Assembly: GCA_026182355.1 (NCBI GenBank)
Contig: JAPFBL010000309.1
Coordinates: 496,001-560,000, forward strand
Direction of reading: 5' to 3'
Length of the DNA: 64,000 nucleotides
DNA from: Hermatobates lingyangjiaoensis
Lineage: Eukaryota; Arthropoda; Insecta; Hemiptera; Hermatobatidae
The notes under the pieces are model-generated. The model was not told the origin of the DNA and ran no database searches. It saw only the letters and a program-made list of their open reading frames with translations. How positions within the stretch are numbered: position 1 is the stretch's first letter; each line of letters begins with the position of its first letter. This document shows positions 1 through 11,618 of the stretch, in pieces. The translations under genes were made by a program, and so were the position numbers.

Positions 1-399
1 AGTTTAAATAACAGGTATATCCTAAATTGTACCATTTTCTATACCATAATACATTTTCCGTCCTCTTTAAAAGCATAGTAATATCTTCTTGGTTGTATTC
101 TCTTGAAGCATAAAACATAAGTGACATTTTTTCCTCCTTAGTAGGACCCCTACTTAGAGGGAGTTTATTACGTTAATTTCACATGCTCTACTTTTTATAT
201 TACATGAATAATATATAATTGATTACTTAATTTGCGAAATAAAAACTTAAATAATATATTTTTTAGCATAAAATTGAAAAAAGATTAATGTATTAAAATG
301 TTCTTTCCACATTTGCTTAATCAAAAGGAAAATAAATGATCAACAAATAGAAACATAGATTTTTACTGAAGAAAAGAGAAAATGGATTTTTAACGGGAG
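1..399. other. AT-rich sequence, nothing recognised
   Basis: No long open frame, repeat structure or RNA-like motif is visible. It only leads into the GC-richer block that follows. Confidence 0.5.
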
Positions 400-846
400 T
401 GAGAAGGGAGGTTTATCAATCATAGTTGAGTGTCGCGGCGGGATGGATGCGATAGAACAGGTGATCCCTTGCGGCGCTAGATAGCGGCAAGCCCATTATT
501 CTCTGCGAATATCTCAGAGATTTCGCCCACCCTCCCCACTGATGGCTGATGACAGCTCCAAATCTACCTTTCCCTCCTCAGCCTTAAACCTCGTCCCACA
601 CCTACCCATAAACGCACTGTCAACAACAAAAAAATATATCACAGAATAATCTTTTATTCCAACAAACTGCTCTGAAAATACACGTACCAACAACTCAGTA
701 AAAACCCACAAACATGCTACCTTTACTTCTCCAACTATCAGGAAAACAATAAAACACACAACTTTCGTAAAAAAAAACAGAGAATTGTTTAGTATGATTT
801 CGTATCGCACATTCCTTTTTATTGAAGATATAAATAAATGCTTCAA
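400..846 (-). other. GC-richer block with a 110-codon open frame of unknown meaning
   Basis: The part at 410-620 is clearly less AT-rich than its surroundings. The minus strand is open for 110 codons from 846 to 514. Its N-terminal half is hydrophobic (residues about 18-60, with a run of F, V, I and L) and its C-terminal 35 residues are polar, with G, E, K and R. I recognise no family. The frame crosses from AT-rich into GC-richer DNA, so only the C-terminal part (514-620) might derive from a real exon. No splice site is convincing, and a chance ORF is equally likely. Confidence 0.15.
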
Positions 847-1849
847 TATTTTATTTATCAGTTATAAGAATTTATAATCCACCTAAAAAAGTTTCAAAAC
901 AGTATGCATAAAGTAAAATGAACTATAATTCAAATTCGATGATTCAATTAATGATAATAATGGTTTCAAAAGAGAACAAGCTTTTGTTTTATTATTTTAA
1001 ACCATATAAACTCTCAAATCCAATTTTATAAATATATTGTTCTATATACCTTTTTCCATCAGATAGACATATAGTAACAATGTATTTGCAACCAATAGTA
1101 TTTGGGTAATATTTCATTTGTAGAATATTACTGTTAAAATCTCATTTTGGCGACTTCTACTGCAAATCTTCCGAGCAAAGATAATATACTCGTATGGGAA
1201 ATAGTAAAACATTTAACTTAGTTATGTACATATAAATTTGGATTTTCACAGCAATTGAGAATGTTTTCTAGCAGCTGTTTGAACATTCATAATCGAATAC
1301 TAATTTTCATAGTTTCGTTTTAACTGCCAAGAAAAAATGTTATAACAAAAAAACTGAACTATTTGTAGTGCAGAAATAATAAGTATCACTGTTATGAATT
1401 ATGCTATGCAAATTTCCTTATGCACAATAATTGATAATAATGTAAGAGTATGAACGTAAAATTGTTGTAAGAAGTGACAATAATTGTTTGCATTAATCTT
1501 AATACCTTTTCTCGTATCTTTTACTTGCCTTACCATATTTAAAGGCTTCTTTCTTATTAACCTAATACTTCTGTTATTGTGACAAAATGTTAGTAATAAT
1601 TATTTTTAAATCACCATTTGAAAATTTAGTCATAATAATTAATGGCATCTAGTAAAAATTAAAATGATCAATCATGGTTATTTGGTTTAACATCATGAAT
1701 AAAACTGATCGCCATGAACCTAGGAAAGGAATTTAATTGGCTAAAACCGATTAAGCCGATATTGTTTTTAAATCCTCGGCAGAATAAATAGTGATAATAT
1801 TTGTTTGAACGATATTTATCAAATTTCAGCTGATTTGAGATCAAAATTA
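847..1849. other. AT-rich sequence, nothing recognised
   Basis: Simple AT-rich DNA with short A and T runs. No coding frame, tandem repeat or element end is visible. Confidence 0.5.
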
Positions 1850-1985
1850 GTCAAATTGAGTTGAAATTTAATTTTGAATAAGAGCACTTGTTACGGTTAC
1901 GGTTCAATGATCTTATTCATTTTTCCTAATTTCTTACTATGGTTTAAACATTGATTTTTATTTCACGAGTTTATTCTGAAGTTTT
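1850..1985 (+). repeat. Decayed HHR family b element
   Basis: The order of blocks matches the family b copies at 36.2 and 55.2 kb: cacttgttacggtt, then atgatctta, then a cctaatttcttactatggttt-like stretch, then the tail attgatttttatttcacg. The CUGANGA and GAAA boxes are lost, so it is a dead copy. It ends shortly before a (TA)n tract at 2021, as the better copies do. Confidence 0.55.
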
Positions 1986-2020
1986 GTTATATACATATAT
2001 AATATACCATTTATATGTAC

Positions 2021-2021
2021 A

Positions 2022-2069
<48 letters not shown>
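2021..2069. repeat. (TA)n microsatellite
   Basis: Nearly pure TA for about 49 bases, directly next to the family a hammerhead element. In this window most such tracts sit at the ends of PLE/HHR pieces. Confidence 0.9.
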
Positions 2070-2073
<4 letters not shown>

Positions 2074-2089
2074 GAAATACGATCCAAAA

Positions 2090-2290
2090 CGGACAAATAT
2101 AGTTCAATATAGACAAATCAAATAGAGAAATTAAAAGATCTCTATGGTTGGAGACCCAACCGTCTCTGAACCAGTGTGCTTGGTTTCCCTCTCTTATCTC
2201 TCCTGAAGACGGTTCAAACCGAAAATTAGAGACTGTAAGTGTGTTCTTTTGATTTCTCTATGTTTCTTTGTCTATATTGAACTATATATA
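2090..2290 (+). mobile_element. HHR family a element, inverted-repeat ends with (TA)n on both sides
   Basis: About 200 bp between (TA)n tracts. The outer 40 bases are inverted copies (2099-2138 against 2245-2285). An inner hairpin lies at 2148-2163 (ggttgg/ccaacc). The right half contains an intact-looking hammerhead at 2199-2232. A second copy of the right half lies on the minus strand at 37013-37198, which confirms a dispersed family. No coding sequence. Best explanation: the terminal repeat (pLTR) part of a Penelope-like element, solo and partly inverted. Confidence 0.65.
2199..2232 (+). ncRNA. Hammerhead ribozyme motif, family a
   Basis: Stem I 5' strand TCTC 2199-2202; core CTGAAGA 2203-2209; stem II 2210-2220 (GGTT/AACC); GAA 2221-2223; self-complementary AATT 2224-2227 as stem III; A17 at 2228; stem I 3' strand GAGA 2229-2232, pairing perfectly with TCTC. 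The predicted cleavage triplet is UUA, which fits NUH. Stem III has no loop, so a monomer should fold poorly while two copies could pair AATT to AATT. Cleavage is inferred. Confidence 0.7.
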
Positions 2291-2304
2291 TATATATATA
2301 TTTT

Positions 2305-2639
2305 AAATTGATGTAGCTATCAGGTACGGCCGTCTTAATTTACAGATGTGTTACCATAATTGGCAGATGCCCTTGAAACATAATATGCATAGGTGAATAT
2401 ACATGTGAACAGTATCATGGAATGCTCATAAAAATATCTGACTCTTCTGTTTAAAGATAATTATTGACAAACATTTTGAATAGTTTATAGATAAAATCCT
2501 ACTAGTCATCCACAGTTTTGGACATTACATTTTTTAAAACATTCCCTTCATACTTTACGAGCAGTTTGCTTTGTATTTTTAAAGCTAGTATAAAAGGAAA
2601 GATATCAAATAACATGAATTCGCACATTGCTTGCTGGCA
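2305..2639. other. AT-rich sequence, nothing recognised
   Basis: No repeat partner within the window and no reading frame of note. Confidence 0.45.
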
Positions 2640-2910
2640 GAAAAGATAACTGTTTGTATGTTAATAACCGGGAAGCGCTTGCATTTGTCTGGGCAGTAAA
2701 TTGAACTTGATATTGAGTGAGTAAGTCAAAAGACAATGGGGGTGTTATTTGGGGCTATTGTAGCAAGGCATCATTGATTGGACAGCGTTAGTCTATTGCT
2801 GGTTGCCGCGATATCAACTCGCTGTTCCAACATTGTTCCGTCCAGCTATAAAATCACACATGTTCCACGTCTGTCCTTCCCTACCCTACCACTCTCTAAA
2901 TACTACTCGG
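2640..2910 (+). promoter_or_regulatory. GC-richer block with TATA and CCAAT-like signals
   Basis: An ATTGG (inverted CCAAT) at 2777-2781 lies about 66 bases upstream of TATAAAA at 2847-2853, followed by a pyrimidine-rich stretch near 2870-2900. This is ordinary spacing for a pol II core promoter, and the block is less AT-rich than its neighbours. No coding exon follows that I can recognise, so it may be a distal promoter, a conserved non-coding element or chance. Confidence 0.25.
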
Positions 2911-4815
2911 TATCACTTTTCAGCCAAATAACTTAACTTTATCATAGATTTAACATTACCATGAAAACTATTTACATTTTTTTTTAATTTTAAATCTCTC
3001 GGAACTTATTATACCGATAACCCTAAAAAGACATTTTATCATATGAAAGGGATATCTGCTTTTGAGACACTAAAAAAAAAAAAAATGGAACTAACCAGTA
3101 CTATATTCATGAGTGAATGAATTAATAATCAAAACAAATTATTTATATCAAAGAATAATGACTAATATAAACTAAGAAATCAGAGCTTAATATTGTATCT
3201 GTTATATCGTTAAGCTTTAAATCGACACCTTCCAAACATCACTCTGTCCATGCAATGTTGTCCTGCTTTTTTATTTATTCATTTTTTTTAAAAAATATTT
3301 TATAACTACTAGCAACCAAACTCATATTGGACTTTCATCTTGTTTATAATATTTCTTTAACTTTGATGATAGAATATATCATTTAGAGTTAAATTCTATG
3401 AATACTGTAAAATATAAACTGTTTTATACTAAAATTTTTGGTTCAATTTTATTAGACCTAGAAATAGTATGAGAGATACCATCATTTTTGAATACTCGGG
3501 TAATTTATTTCGTGACTCATTGAAAATATTTTTTGCAAAATAAATGAAATTCACCTACATACATTTAATGCATTCATACATTCAAAGTATGTACTTATCC
3601 TCTGTTATTTATTTTTATTTTATATTAGTCTTTTCAGTGTTTATGCCGTTTTTTAAGTGAGTTTATTTCAAAGTTGTTTTTTTTATAGAAGGCTGTGGAA
3701 CTGATAAAGTCAGCCCTCCAATGCTGATTCCTTGAGGGAATATTACACCTCCCATTGATTCTATTTCGGAAAATGATCCAAACTTTAGAAATAACCAATA
3801 AATAATATCAAAAACATCAACTATATAATATTCCTTGCTGTAAATATACTTGAGTTAAAAAAAATTTAGTACTGCGAATGTTGAATGTTCATTGTTTAGC
3901 TTCACAAAGAGTCAATGTTCGGCCTGTGTATGTTCTCTCGTGAGACAGCCATTGCAAACTAACGTTACATATAGTAGCTCTTTAACAGTTATATTGAGAA
4001 TGACTAAACTCAAGTGGTTACAATATGAAAAGGAAATATAAGGCATTTCACCTTTACATTGTAAATACTCCGATTTTTTTCCTAGAGATTAGTTTCACTG
4101 ACTCATGTGAACAATAGTTAAGCAGTTTTTGTTCAAGAGTTAGTTTTAAAAGTTACATGCAATTATTTTACCCGCTTATCAAAAAATTTAGTAAAACCCC
4201 TATTTTGTTTAAGTCTATCGACAAAGTGTGGAAAGAAGAGTGAAACATATTCTCCCCCTTTCCTGCTGCATATTTGTGGTTCCCATAGTCACCCTCGTTC
4301 GTTTGTCGCTTTAAAAGATTTATACCATTGGGGTGTGAAGTCATTTTTTATGTTGACAGCCAATTATTAATAAACGAGCTATATCAACTGGTTATATAGG
4401 AGGTCCTAAGAGGTGCTTTAGTTTAACTCGAGCGGAGACTTTTTATAGCCTATTTTTTTACTTACTTCATAAACGCATTTGTCTGATATCGACGTTTCAT
4501 TTATTTCTAAAGCCTGCATAAGACATATTTCTAGAAATCAATGTCAAGAGTTTAGTCTCAATAATATATCTATTACTAGAGGCAGTTTAATTATTTTTTC
4601 ACTCTTGACAGATACTTTTATTCAGCAATAAATTGATACCAAAAAAAAAATAAATAGAAAACATCATTAACTCAATAATTATAAGCAGTGTGACTCATAT
4701 ATTAGTCAAGAAGTTTGAATGAAGTTGTGTATTTGATTGACACCTTATGTTTCCCTATTTTTAGAATCGCTACTGTTATCTTAATACTTAATTTTAGCTT
4801 AACAATTAATTTTTT
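2911..4815. other. AT-rich sequence with one weak exon-like spot
   Basis: Mostly featureless. At 3676-3690 a T-rich tract ends in tatag, followed by a short GC-richer stretch with an open frame of about 15 codons (GCGTDKVSPPMLIP, then stop). This resembles a splice acceptor with a short terminal exon, but it is too short to claim. 4200-4440 is somewhat richer in G and C without recognisable content. Confidence 0.3.
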
Positions 4816-4817
4816 TG

Positions 4818-4990
4818 CTGACTTTGTCATCAGGAAAATAGATGTGAGTTGCTCCAAAGACAGATGACGAATCAGGTAAAGACTCGCTACCCTCCTTCGG
4901 AGCGACTCACATCTATCTTCCTGATGACTAGGCCATCAAAATATAGTAGTGAGTTACTGTTCTGTGTGTACTTATTTACACACAGTTTAG
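4818..4990. repeat. Inverted repeat from decayed HHR family c
   Basis: The left arm (4818-4856, with tcatcagg and atagatgtgagtt) and the right arm (about 4898-4934) are reverse complements. The right arm runs into CTGATGA at 4911, then AAATATAGTAGTGAGTT and a CTGTGTGT tail, matching family c at 38.7 kb. Stem II and GAAA are damaged, so no active ribozyme is expected. Confidence 0.55.
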
Positions 4991-5187
4991 CAAACCAGTG
5001 AATCTGGTTTATTTAGTTCGTGTAATCTTTTCATTTCATTTAATTGAAGATATATATATATTTAAGTTCACAGAAAGGATTCTTGAAAAATCAGTGGTCC
5101 AGAAGCCATATCAATACATATATGTAAGTTCAAAATTGAAGAAGAAGTAACACAAGAGTTAAGAGACACACTTACTAACACACATTT

Positions 5188-5425
5188 TAGAAAAATCCGT
5201 GTACAGAAGAAAATAGAGAGAGAACGCCAACCTCACGGTAAACGTAATGGTCATTGACCATTTCAGTGATATGGCTGAATAAGCTGGGAGCACTAAATAC
5301 TACCAAAACAGGTCATTGACCATTGCTTGTCTCCCTCTCTCTTTTCTCCTGAAGATAGATTTTCCCAAAGTTTGAGTTAGTGGTTGTGTTTCTGTTCCCT
5401 GTAAGAGCACTCTTCTCCGAATTTA
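5188..5425 (+). repeat. Decayed HHR family a element
   Basis: It contains ctctctcttttctc followed by CTGAAGA at about 5347, then a changed stem II and AAAGTTTGAG where family a has GAAAATTAGAG. Two identical ggtcattgacca motifs lie upstream, about 70 bases apart; each is nearly self-complementary. Core loss suggests an old, inactive copy. Confidence 0.45.
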
Positions 5426-5474
5426 AAATTGTCTATGATCTTTATTATTTAAAATTTGTAAACAAATGAAATTA

Positions 5475-5690
5475 AAATCAACGACCAAATCACAGGAGTG
5501 AATTGAAACATGGGCAGAAGATCTTTCAACGACAACAACAAAGTGTCCAAACTGATTCTTCGTTTTAGGTTGAAAGATCTTAGTTATTTTCTAATTTCTT
5601 ATTGTAGTCTAGACGTTGATTATTATTCCACGTGATTATTGTTAAATTGGGTTATATTATACATATAAATTTTGTCGAAAGTAACACAAG
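5475..5690. repeat. Inverted repeat from decayed HHR family b
   Basis: agatctttcaac near 5520 is the reverse complement of gttgaaagatct near 5570. The right half continues with tctaatttcttattgtagt and acgttgattattattccacgtg, the usual family b tail. The CUGANGA box has decayed to CTGATTC. It is flanked by an atatta/tatacatat stretch. Confidence 0.55.
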
Positions 5691-5699
5691 AAGAAACAC

Positions 5700-6180
5700 A
5701 GACACAAATTACTTCTATATTTCAACAATTGTCGTTAACAGGAGGGAAAGAACCTCAGGGAGGCAGGGTAGTGACTGCAGTCCTGCAGTTTTATAAAAGT
5801 TTTGATAATATTTTCGAATAGTTATTAATATCCTCTTTATTTTATCAAGTGAATATCAAAGTCTAGTCCAGCATCAAATAATTTTCACTAAAACAACTTA
5901 CGCCAACGGTTCGTGTATATTTCTAGATATCCAAAGAGCAACATCAATGCAGAATTAATTGCATAATAAAACAAATAAGATGATAATTATATGGATATAC
6001 ATTAATACCTTTGGTATTTTTTGTTTTTTGAAATACTTCACTTGGTTAATTCTATATTATTACCTACTACTCTTAATAAGTTTCACTGTAGTGGATAAGA
6101 ATGTAGAACTAATAATCTAAAGTTCTTACGTACATACCAAGGCAATAATGTATCCAAAAAAATAATGCATCTAATTTTTT
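5700..6180. other. AT-rich sequence, nothing recognised
   Basis: No repeat, coding frame or motif seen. Confidence 0.4.
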
Positions 6181-6185
6181 AGATA

Positions 6186-6250
6186 TGTTGCAACTCTGAT
6201 GTCTAGAAATTTAGACGAAACGTTGGCTGACGGTATTTTTATGTGAATGG
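6186..6250 (+). repeat. Hammerhead-like relic, family f type
   Basis: CTGATGT at 6196-6202 is one base from a CUGANGA box. GTCTA 6201-6205 pairs with TAGAC 6212-6216 as a stem II, followed by GAA 6217-6219, the self-complementary ACGT 6220-6223, T and GGC. The end GAAACGTTGGC equals family f at 44 and 50 kb, but here the box is nearer to consensus. It hints at the ancestral active form of family f. Confidence 0.4.
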
Positions 6251-6439
6251 TTTTAAACCCAAATCTCGATTCCAAAATTTTAATGAAGAAAAATATTGTA
6301 GAATGTATTTCATCTAGATCTAGAATCTCTGATATGCATATAAGCATCCAAAGCACAGTAGGAAACCATAAAGTAGACAAAAATCTTTCAATAGCAAGAA
6401 GCTATCTTCATCAAAGTTATTATAAATTTTTTTATAAAT

Positions 6440-6733
6440 ATATGCGTGTGTGTGTGTATGTTTGTGAGAGAGAGAGAGAGAGAAAGTGAGACTCAGAGGG
6501 AGGGATATTGAGCAATGTGTTTCAAAAAACATAAAAACAATAATAACCCAAATTCATATTTAAATTAACTGTCAGACCTGAGAAGAAACAACATGTTTGT
6601 CAGTGATATTATTTAATTTAGGAACACTTTAATTGCAAACAAAGCAAAACAATTGGTTTATTGTCATTTAGTAGAAATATATCCGCATGATTTTGATTAA
6701 AACCTAGTGGTTGTGTTGAGGGGGGGGGGGGGG
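6440..6733. repeat. GT/GA microsatellite and a G14 run
   Basis: A GT-rich tract (about 6444-6462) leads into (GA)n at 6464-6483. A run of 14 G lies at 6720-6733. Between them is ordinary AT-rich DNA. The short ORFs here are by-products of the simple repeats. Confidence 0.85.
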
Positions 6734-8470
6734 TTGACTTTTCGTTGAAATTTAATAAATACCAGATGTGATCTGCGTAAAATTTGTCCCAGAGGCTAAA
6801 AGTTCAGATTAGTTTTCTAAAATGGCAATGGATGAAATTATTTACTAAAATAAATCTGACGTATAACTAAAGACAATAAAAAAGAGGTAATTTTGTATTC
6901 AATTTGATACGAAATGGTTAAACTGTAAGAAATGAGAGAAATATTCTTAGTACCCCAATGTTTCTGGTGAGAAGATTGCAAATTTTATTGGGATTTATCC
7001 AAAGCATCGATGTTGGTCAAACTTTATACTAATATTTGTATTAATTAATTAATTAAAGTTATTTAATTGTACTAGTTCTTAAAAATTTAACGTTTAATTT
7101 AATTTCAGAAAAGTTTGTAATTTATAATGTAATTGCTATTAGTAGTAATAGTTATTTTTTCTGGACTATGTATTAATTTGGAATAAGATGTATATTAATA
7201 TAAAAATTCCACCACGCGTAGGTTTCCGTTTATTTCTTTTATATTACAGAATTTCTAAATCGTTTTAATTTTTCCCATTATACAGCAATCATTCTTAATG
7301 CATTGAAATAATAAAGGTTTTTTTTTAAAGTTTGAATTCCAAATTAAGATGAGGCTGAAATATTTATTTATTAAATAACTGCAGTCTTTTTAAAAGAAAA
7401 TTTTAAAATGGAAAAAATACATCAACTTTATTTCTTTGTTCTGATACAAAAGATCTCATTTTTTAATAATAAGAATACTATTAATATTCAAAAATTGTTA
7501 GAATGTTTGGTTTAATGAAAATCATTTTTATATTGAATAGACATATTTATTTTGAAAAGAAAAACTAATAATAATATTTCGTAGGAAATATTATAAATTA
7601 AATGATATTATGTAAGAGACCCGTTTGTGGATGCTCAACAAAATGAAATGATCTTCATTGGAAAACCAATTAGATTCACGTATTCTTGGACATTAAAACC
7701 CAGAGAGCAGTTATTACACTTTAAAAAACTGTTAAAACACTATAATTAGTACTGAACATTATTATGATAGGTAAATTAATTAACTGAACTAGATTAAATC
7801 CAGAAAAATTTAAAATACAATAAAATACTTAATTGATAATCATTTATAATTTCGACAAATTTAATTCACTGCAGAAGTGTCAACCTTTTTTTCGCACCTA
7901 GAGATGTACATTCATTCAAATAGATTGAACGACAGAACCGCTGCAAATTGTTGTGAAACAATTAGTATATTACTGTCCACAGTATATACCAGAGTTTCTT
8001 TGGCGTGTATTTCTTATTCTACATATCTTAAGAATAATAGCAATAGTTGACATACTATTTTTTTACATATTATAATTGAAAAATTCAACCATATTTTTAA
8101 AATAAATCAATAGTAAACTACATTTTTACTAAATGAAAGACACAAAACTAATTTTTTTGTTGCATGCATTGTTAAATGTACAATTTAAAATTAAAAATTT
8201 CTATATTTTGTATAGCAAATATTTATCAAGGAAAAATGTAGAATATAAATGTGATTTTTGAGAATAAAAATTTCGTTTTACCGGTAATTATAAAGAAATA
8301 ATAAACATTGTGTACATATTAATGACTCTGAAGAGGCAGAAACTTAATTTAATTTTATATGTAACTATTTTATTAAACTAGAATTAGATGAACATTAAAT
8401 TAAAATCGGGAAAATTAAATAAATTTCAGCGATAGGTTACTGCACTGACCGGTAAAATCTATGGTAATTC
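6734..8470. other. AT-rich sequence, nothing recognised
   Basis: Long, very AT-rich stretch without repeats, RNA motifs or reading frames worth reporting. Confidence 0.5.
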
Positions 8471-9143
8471 TGTAGGTGCTCCTAGACATCTTCTAAGGCA
8501 GTGATGGGCAAACTTTTCAAGACGAGGGCCAGATAAAAAAAAAATATCCAGGCGTGCTGAAAAAAAAACCAAAGCAGATTTTTTTAAGTGTTGAACTTTA
8601 TTTTTGACTTTTTAATCGTACACAACTCATAATAAGAGTATGATATGCCCTAGTTTGACATGCCCTAGAACACTGATGGGTCAAGTACGGCCCACGGCCA
8701 AGTGCAGCCCTTTGGGTAGTCAATCTGGCCAACTAAATGGTTTTGAATAACCTTATAAATAAAATACAGGTGTTTTCTACCATTAATCTTCGTAAAAACA
8801 GCATTAAAAACCGATTGACTGACAACCATTTAGCTTCTCTAATGCGAATCAGCTCATCCCAGTTTCTACCAAATTATGAACAACTTTGAGAAGCTCAGTC
8901 ACAGTTTCATCTGTCACATACGCCTTCACACCTTCCAAAGAATAATCAATTTATGTAACTTATTTGTATCATACTCTAATTATGAGTTGTGTACGATTAA
9001 AAAGTCAAAAATAAAGTTCAACACTTAAAAAAATCTGCTTTGGTTTTTTTTCCAGCACGCCTGGATATTTTTTTATTTTATCTGGACCTCGTCTTGAAAA
9101 GTTTGCCCATCACTGCCTTAGAAGATGTCTAGGAGCACCTACA
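8471..9143. mobile_element. hAT-like foldback with about 178-bp inverted arms
   Basis: The arms at 8471-8648 and 8966-9143 are close reverse complements. Inside them CAGTGATGGGCAAAC (8499-8513) and its inverse (9101-9115) look like hAT terminal repeats (CAG start, G-rich, then CAA). hAT elements make 8-bp direct duplications, but here the flanks ttctaagg and ccttagaa are also inverted, so the repeat runs about 28 bases past the supposed ends. The middle (8680-8760) has a second hAT-like end, CACTGATGGGTCAAG then GGCCC. The minus strand is open for about 30 codons ending near 8863, with no known motif. It is non-autonomous. Confidence 0.6.
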
Positions 9144-11276
9144 AGGATGTAGGTACTACTTACAAGATTTATAAGGGGACTTATATCCAGATGATTCTTA
9201 GATAATGTTTTGTTACACATTAGAATATGTCTGGGAGTACCATATGAATGATGAATGATGAAGAATAATAGAGGAGTATTAAAAATAGAATATATTTCCA
9301 CATAGCTTAATTTTCAATTTTTATAACTACGATTTTTTAAAATGGAAGTACTCTATAAACGAAGAGTAAAGCTGTTTGAAACAAGAAAGGTTTTAGTCAA
9401 ACAATTCTCTACGACAAGGGAAGAAAATTACTTATCAGGTGAATGCATTACTTCACATCCTAAACTGAAATTACTAATTTTAATCATAAAAATGCAAACA
9501 AAAGTACCAAATCGTGGAGTATTTTTGAAATAAAAGCTATGACGTTATCAGAAATATTACAAATTGAGAGTGAGAGATAGTTCATAGTTCCGGAAAGAGG
9601 ACTATCTTTTGTACAATGTCATAATAAATACTATGTATGTTGCTATAAAAAACGTGTTCTTTATTAATCTGCAGTTATCAAACTCTTATAAAACAGCAAA
9701 AAATGGACCATGAAATGTGTATATTAATAGAAAGATTATTAAATCATGCTTTTTTTCTTCAATCCTCATGATCCATACAAAGTCATAAGAAATGATGGTT
9801 TACATTTCACATAACTGCAAAAAAGTACATAATATTTTACTAATAATAATATAAATATCAATAATCTTTGATATATCATTAGATATATTTGGCGTTAAAA
9901 TAATATTTTTTGACGTTTCAGGATTATAGCCAATTATAAAATTACGAATCATTTTTAAAATTTCTATTTATAGAAGTGTATATGAATCTAAAGACTATAG
10001 CACTGTTTTTTAATAAAAAGTAATATATACTACTTTTTTATTGAGGTTTGGTTTAGTATTTTGTAGTTTGATTGAGAGAAGATTGATAAGCGGTACAATA
10101 TATAATGTATATATTCAAGATAAAAAAGGTTAAAATTAAAATATGCACATTTATTGTAGTCCAAAAGAAGATTTATTGTAGTCTGAATTTTTTCTATTTT
10201 ATTATGATAAATTGCCTCAATTTAATTAACAAGAACAATCTATAGAGTAAAATCACAAACAAAACAAAGAATAAGTAGAATCATTACTGCATTAAAATTT
10301 AAATCAAACAAAAAGACTATAATATATAATGGTTTGAATTCAAATCGTTAGCTTGATATATATTAATTGAGTTTAATTAATACAGTAATATATTTCATTG
10401 TAATGGTAGACTCTAGATGCTGTTTTGCCAGTAGTCTGCAGTATTCTACAACGTCAGCTAATTCAATTGATTTAGATTGGGTTTTGCTAAGTTATTATTA
10501 CCTAACACTTCAATAACGACCATTTAGGGACAATCTAGAGAGGAATTATTGATCCACAGATCATCTGCACTCTATTGACTACGTTAATAAATCCTTTGGA
10601 AGATTTATTTGTTGTTTGTTCGCTTGGGCCGACCTCTCTGTTCGAAATAATTTCTGACATCTAGTAGGTTGTGCCTTCATTTTAAATATGATTTATTGAA
10701 ATATGTCGCATATTAGTGCTTTCGTTCAAATTTTATCAAGCTAAGAGAGTTTGGTAGTCATTATATCGTTAGCTGGTTAATATTTCACATTGATTGATAC
10801 GACTACTTCATTTATATAGTAGCATTCCCACATGTTATCCTCTTGTAACATTATTTACAAATGTAATTAATAAATTATAGTATTGTAAAACAATAAATAT
10901 AATAGGAAAGGGTTAAGACTTTTGTAAATGTATTTTCACGAAAATCATAACAAAGCAGCATTAATCATCAACTTAACTTAAAAAGTGCTTAATGAAAAGT
11001 ATGGAAATATTTGTAATATAAATAATTACAAATATTTGTCTCTACACAAAATAATGTTATCAAAAATTACTCTTCTTTAAAAAAAATTATTTTTCTGTTC
11101 AATTTTTCTGTTTGATTGATCATTACCTTATAAAGCAGAAATAAGTTTATATGAATTTAGAGATATATAAAAAAACATACACCATGTGATGTGAATTATA
11201 GACATAGCCAGAAAAAGAACATGATGTGTTTAAAACTCGTTTGTTTAAAAAACTTGTTTTGACTGATGACTAGTTC
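9144..11276. other. AT-rich sequence, one denser spot
   Basis: Mostly featureless. 10380-10690 has a more complex, less AT-rich composition and could be a conserved non-coding element, but I see no exon signals. The small ORF at 9342-9533 has no recognisable content. Confidence 0.4.
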
Positions 11277-11618
11277 CATCAATTTTCCAAGTATAAATGT
11301 ACGTTTTCTGGTAGTTTTAACCGTTAATGTACCGTTACGTAGAATTTTTAAGCAAAGAAATATATTTAGGGATTAATTCTGGATCATTTTTTAAAAAAAC
11401 CTGTCAATTTAAAATCAGAAAACAATGCTAGAGTAGTTGTGGCTTTACCAATAATTTTCCAAGTTAAATTTACGTTTTCTGGTAGTTTTAACCGTTAATG
11501 TACCGTTACGTAGAATTTTTAAGCAAAGAAATATATTTAGGGATTAATTCTGGATCATTTTTTAAAAAAACCTGTCAATTTAAAATCAGAAAACAATGCT
11601 AGAGTAGTTATGGCTTTA
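11277..11618. repeat. Tandem duplication, period about 171 bp
   Basis: Two adjacent copies (about 11277-11447 and 11448-11618). From acgttttctggtag onward the first (11301) and second (11472) copies are identical for about 140 bases, with a few changes and one indel at the edges. No coding content. High identity means a recent duplication, or an assembly artefact. Confidence 0.85.

Noticed and set aside
6320..6532. 70-codon minus-strand ORF with SLSLTFSLSLSHKHTHTH-type sequence
   Set aside because: It is a translation of the GT/GA microsatellite, not a gene.
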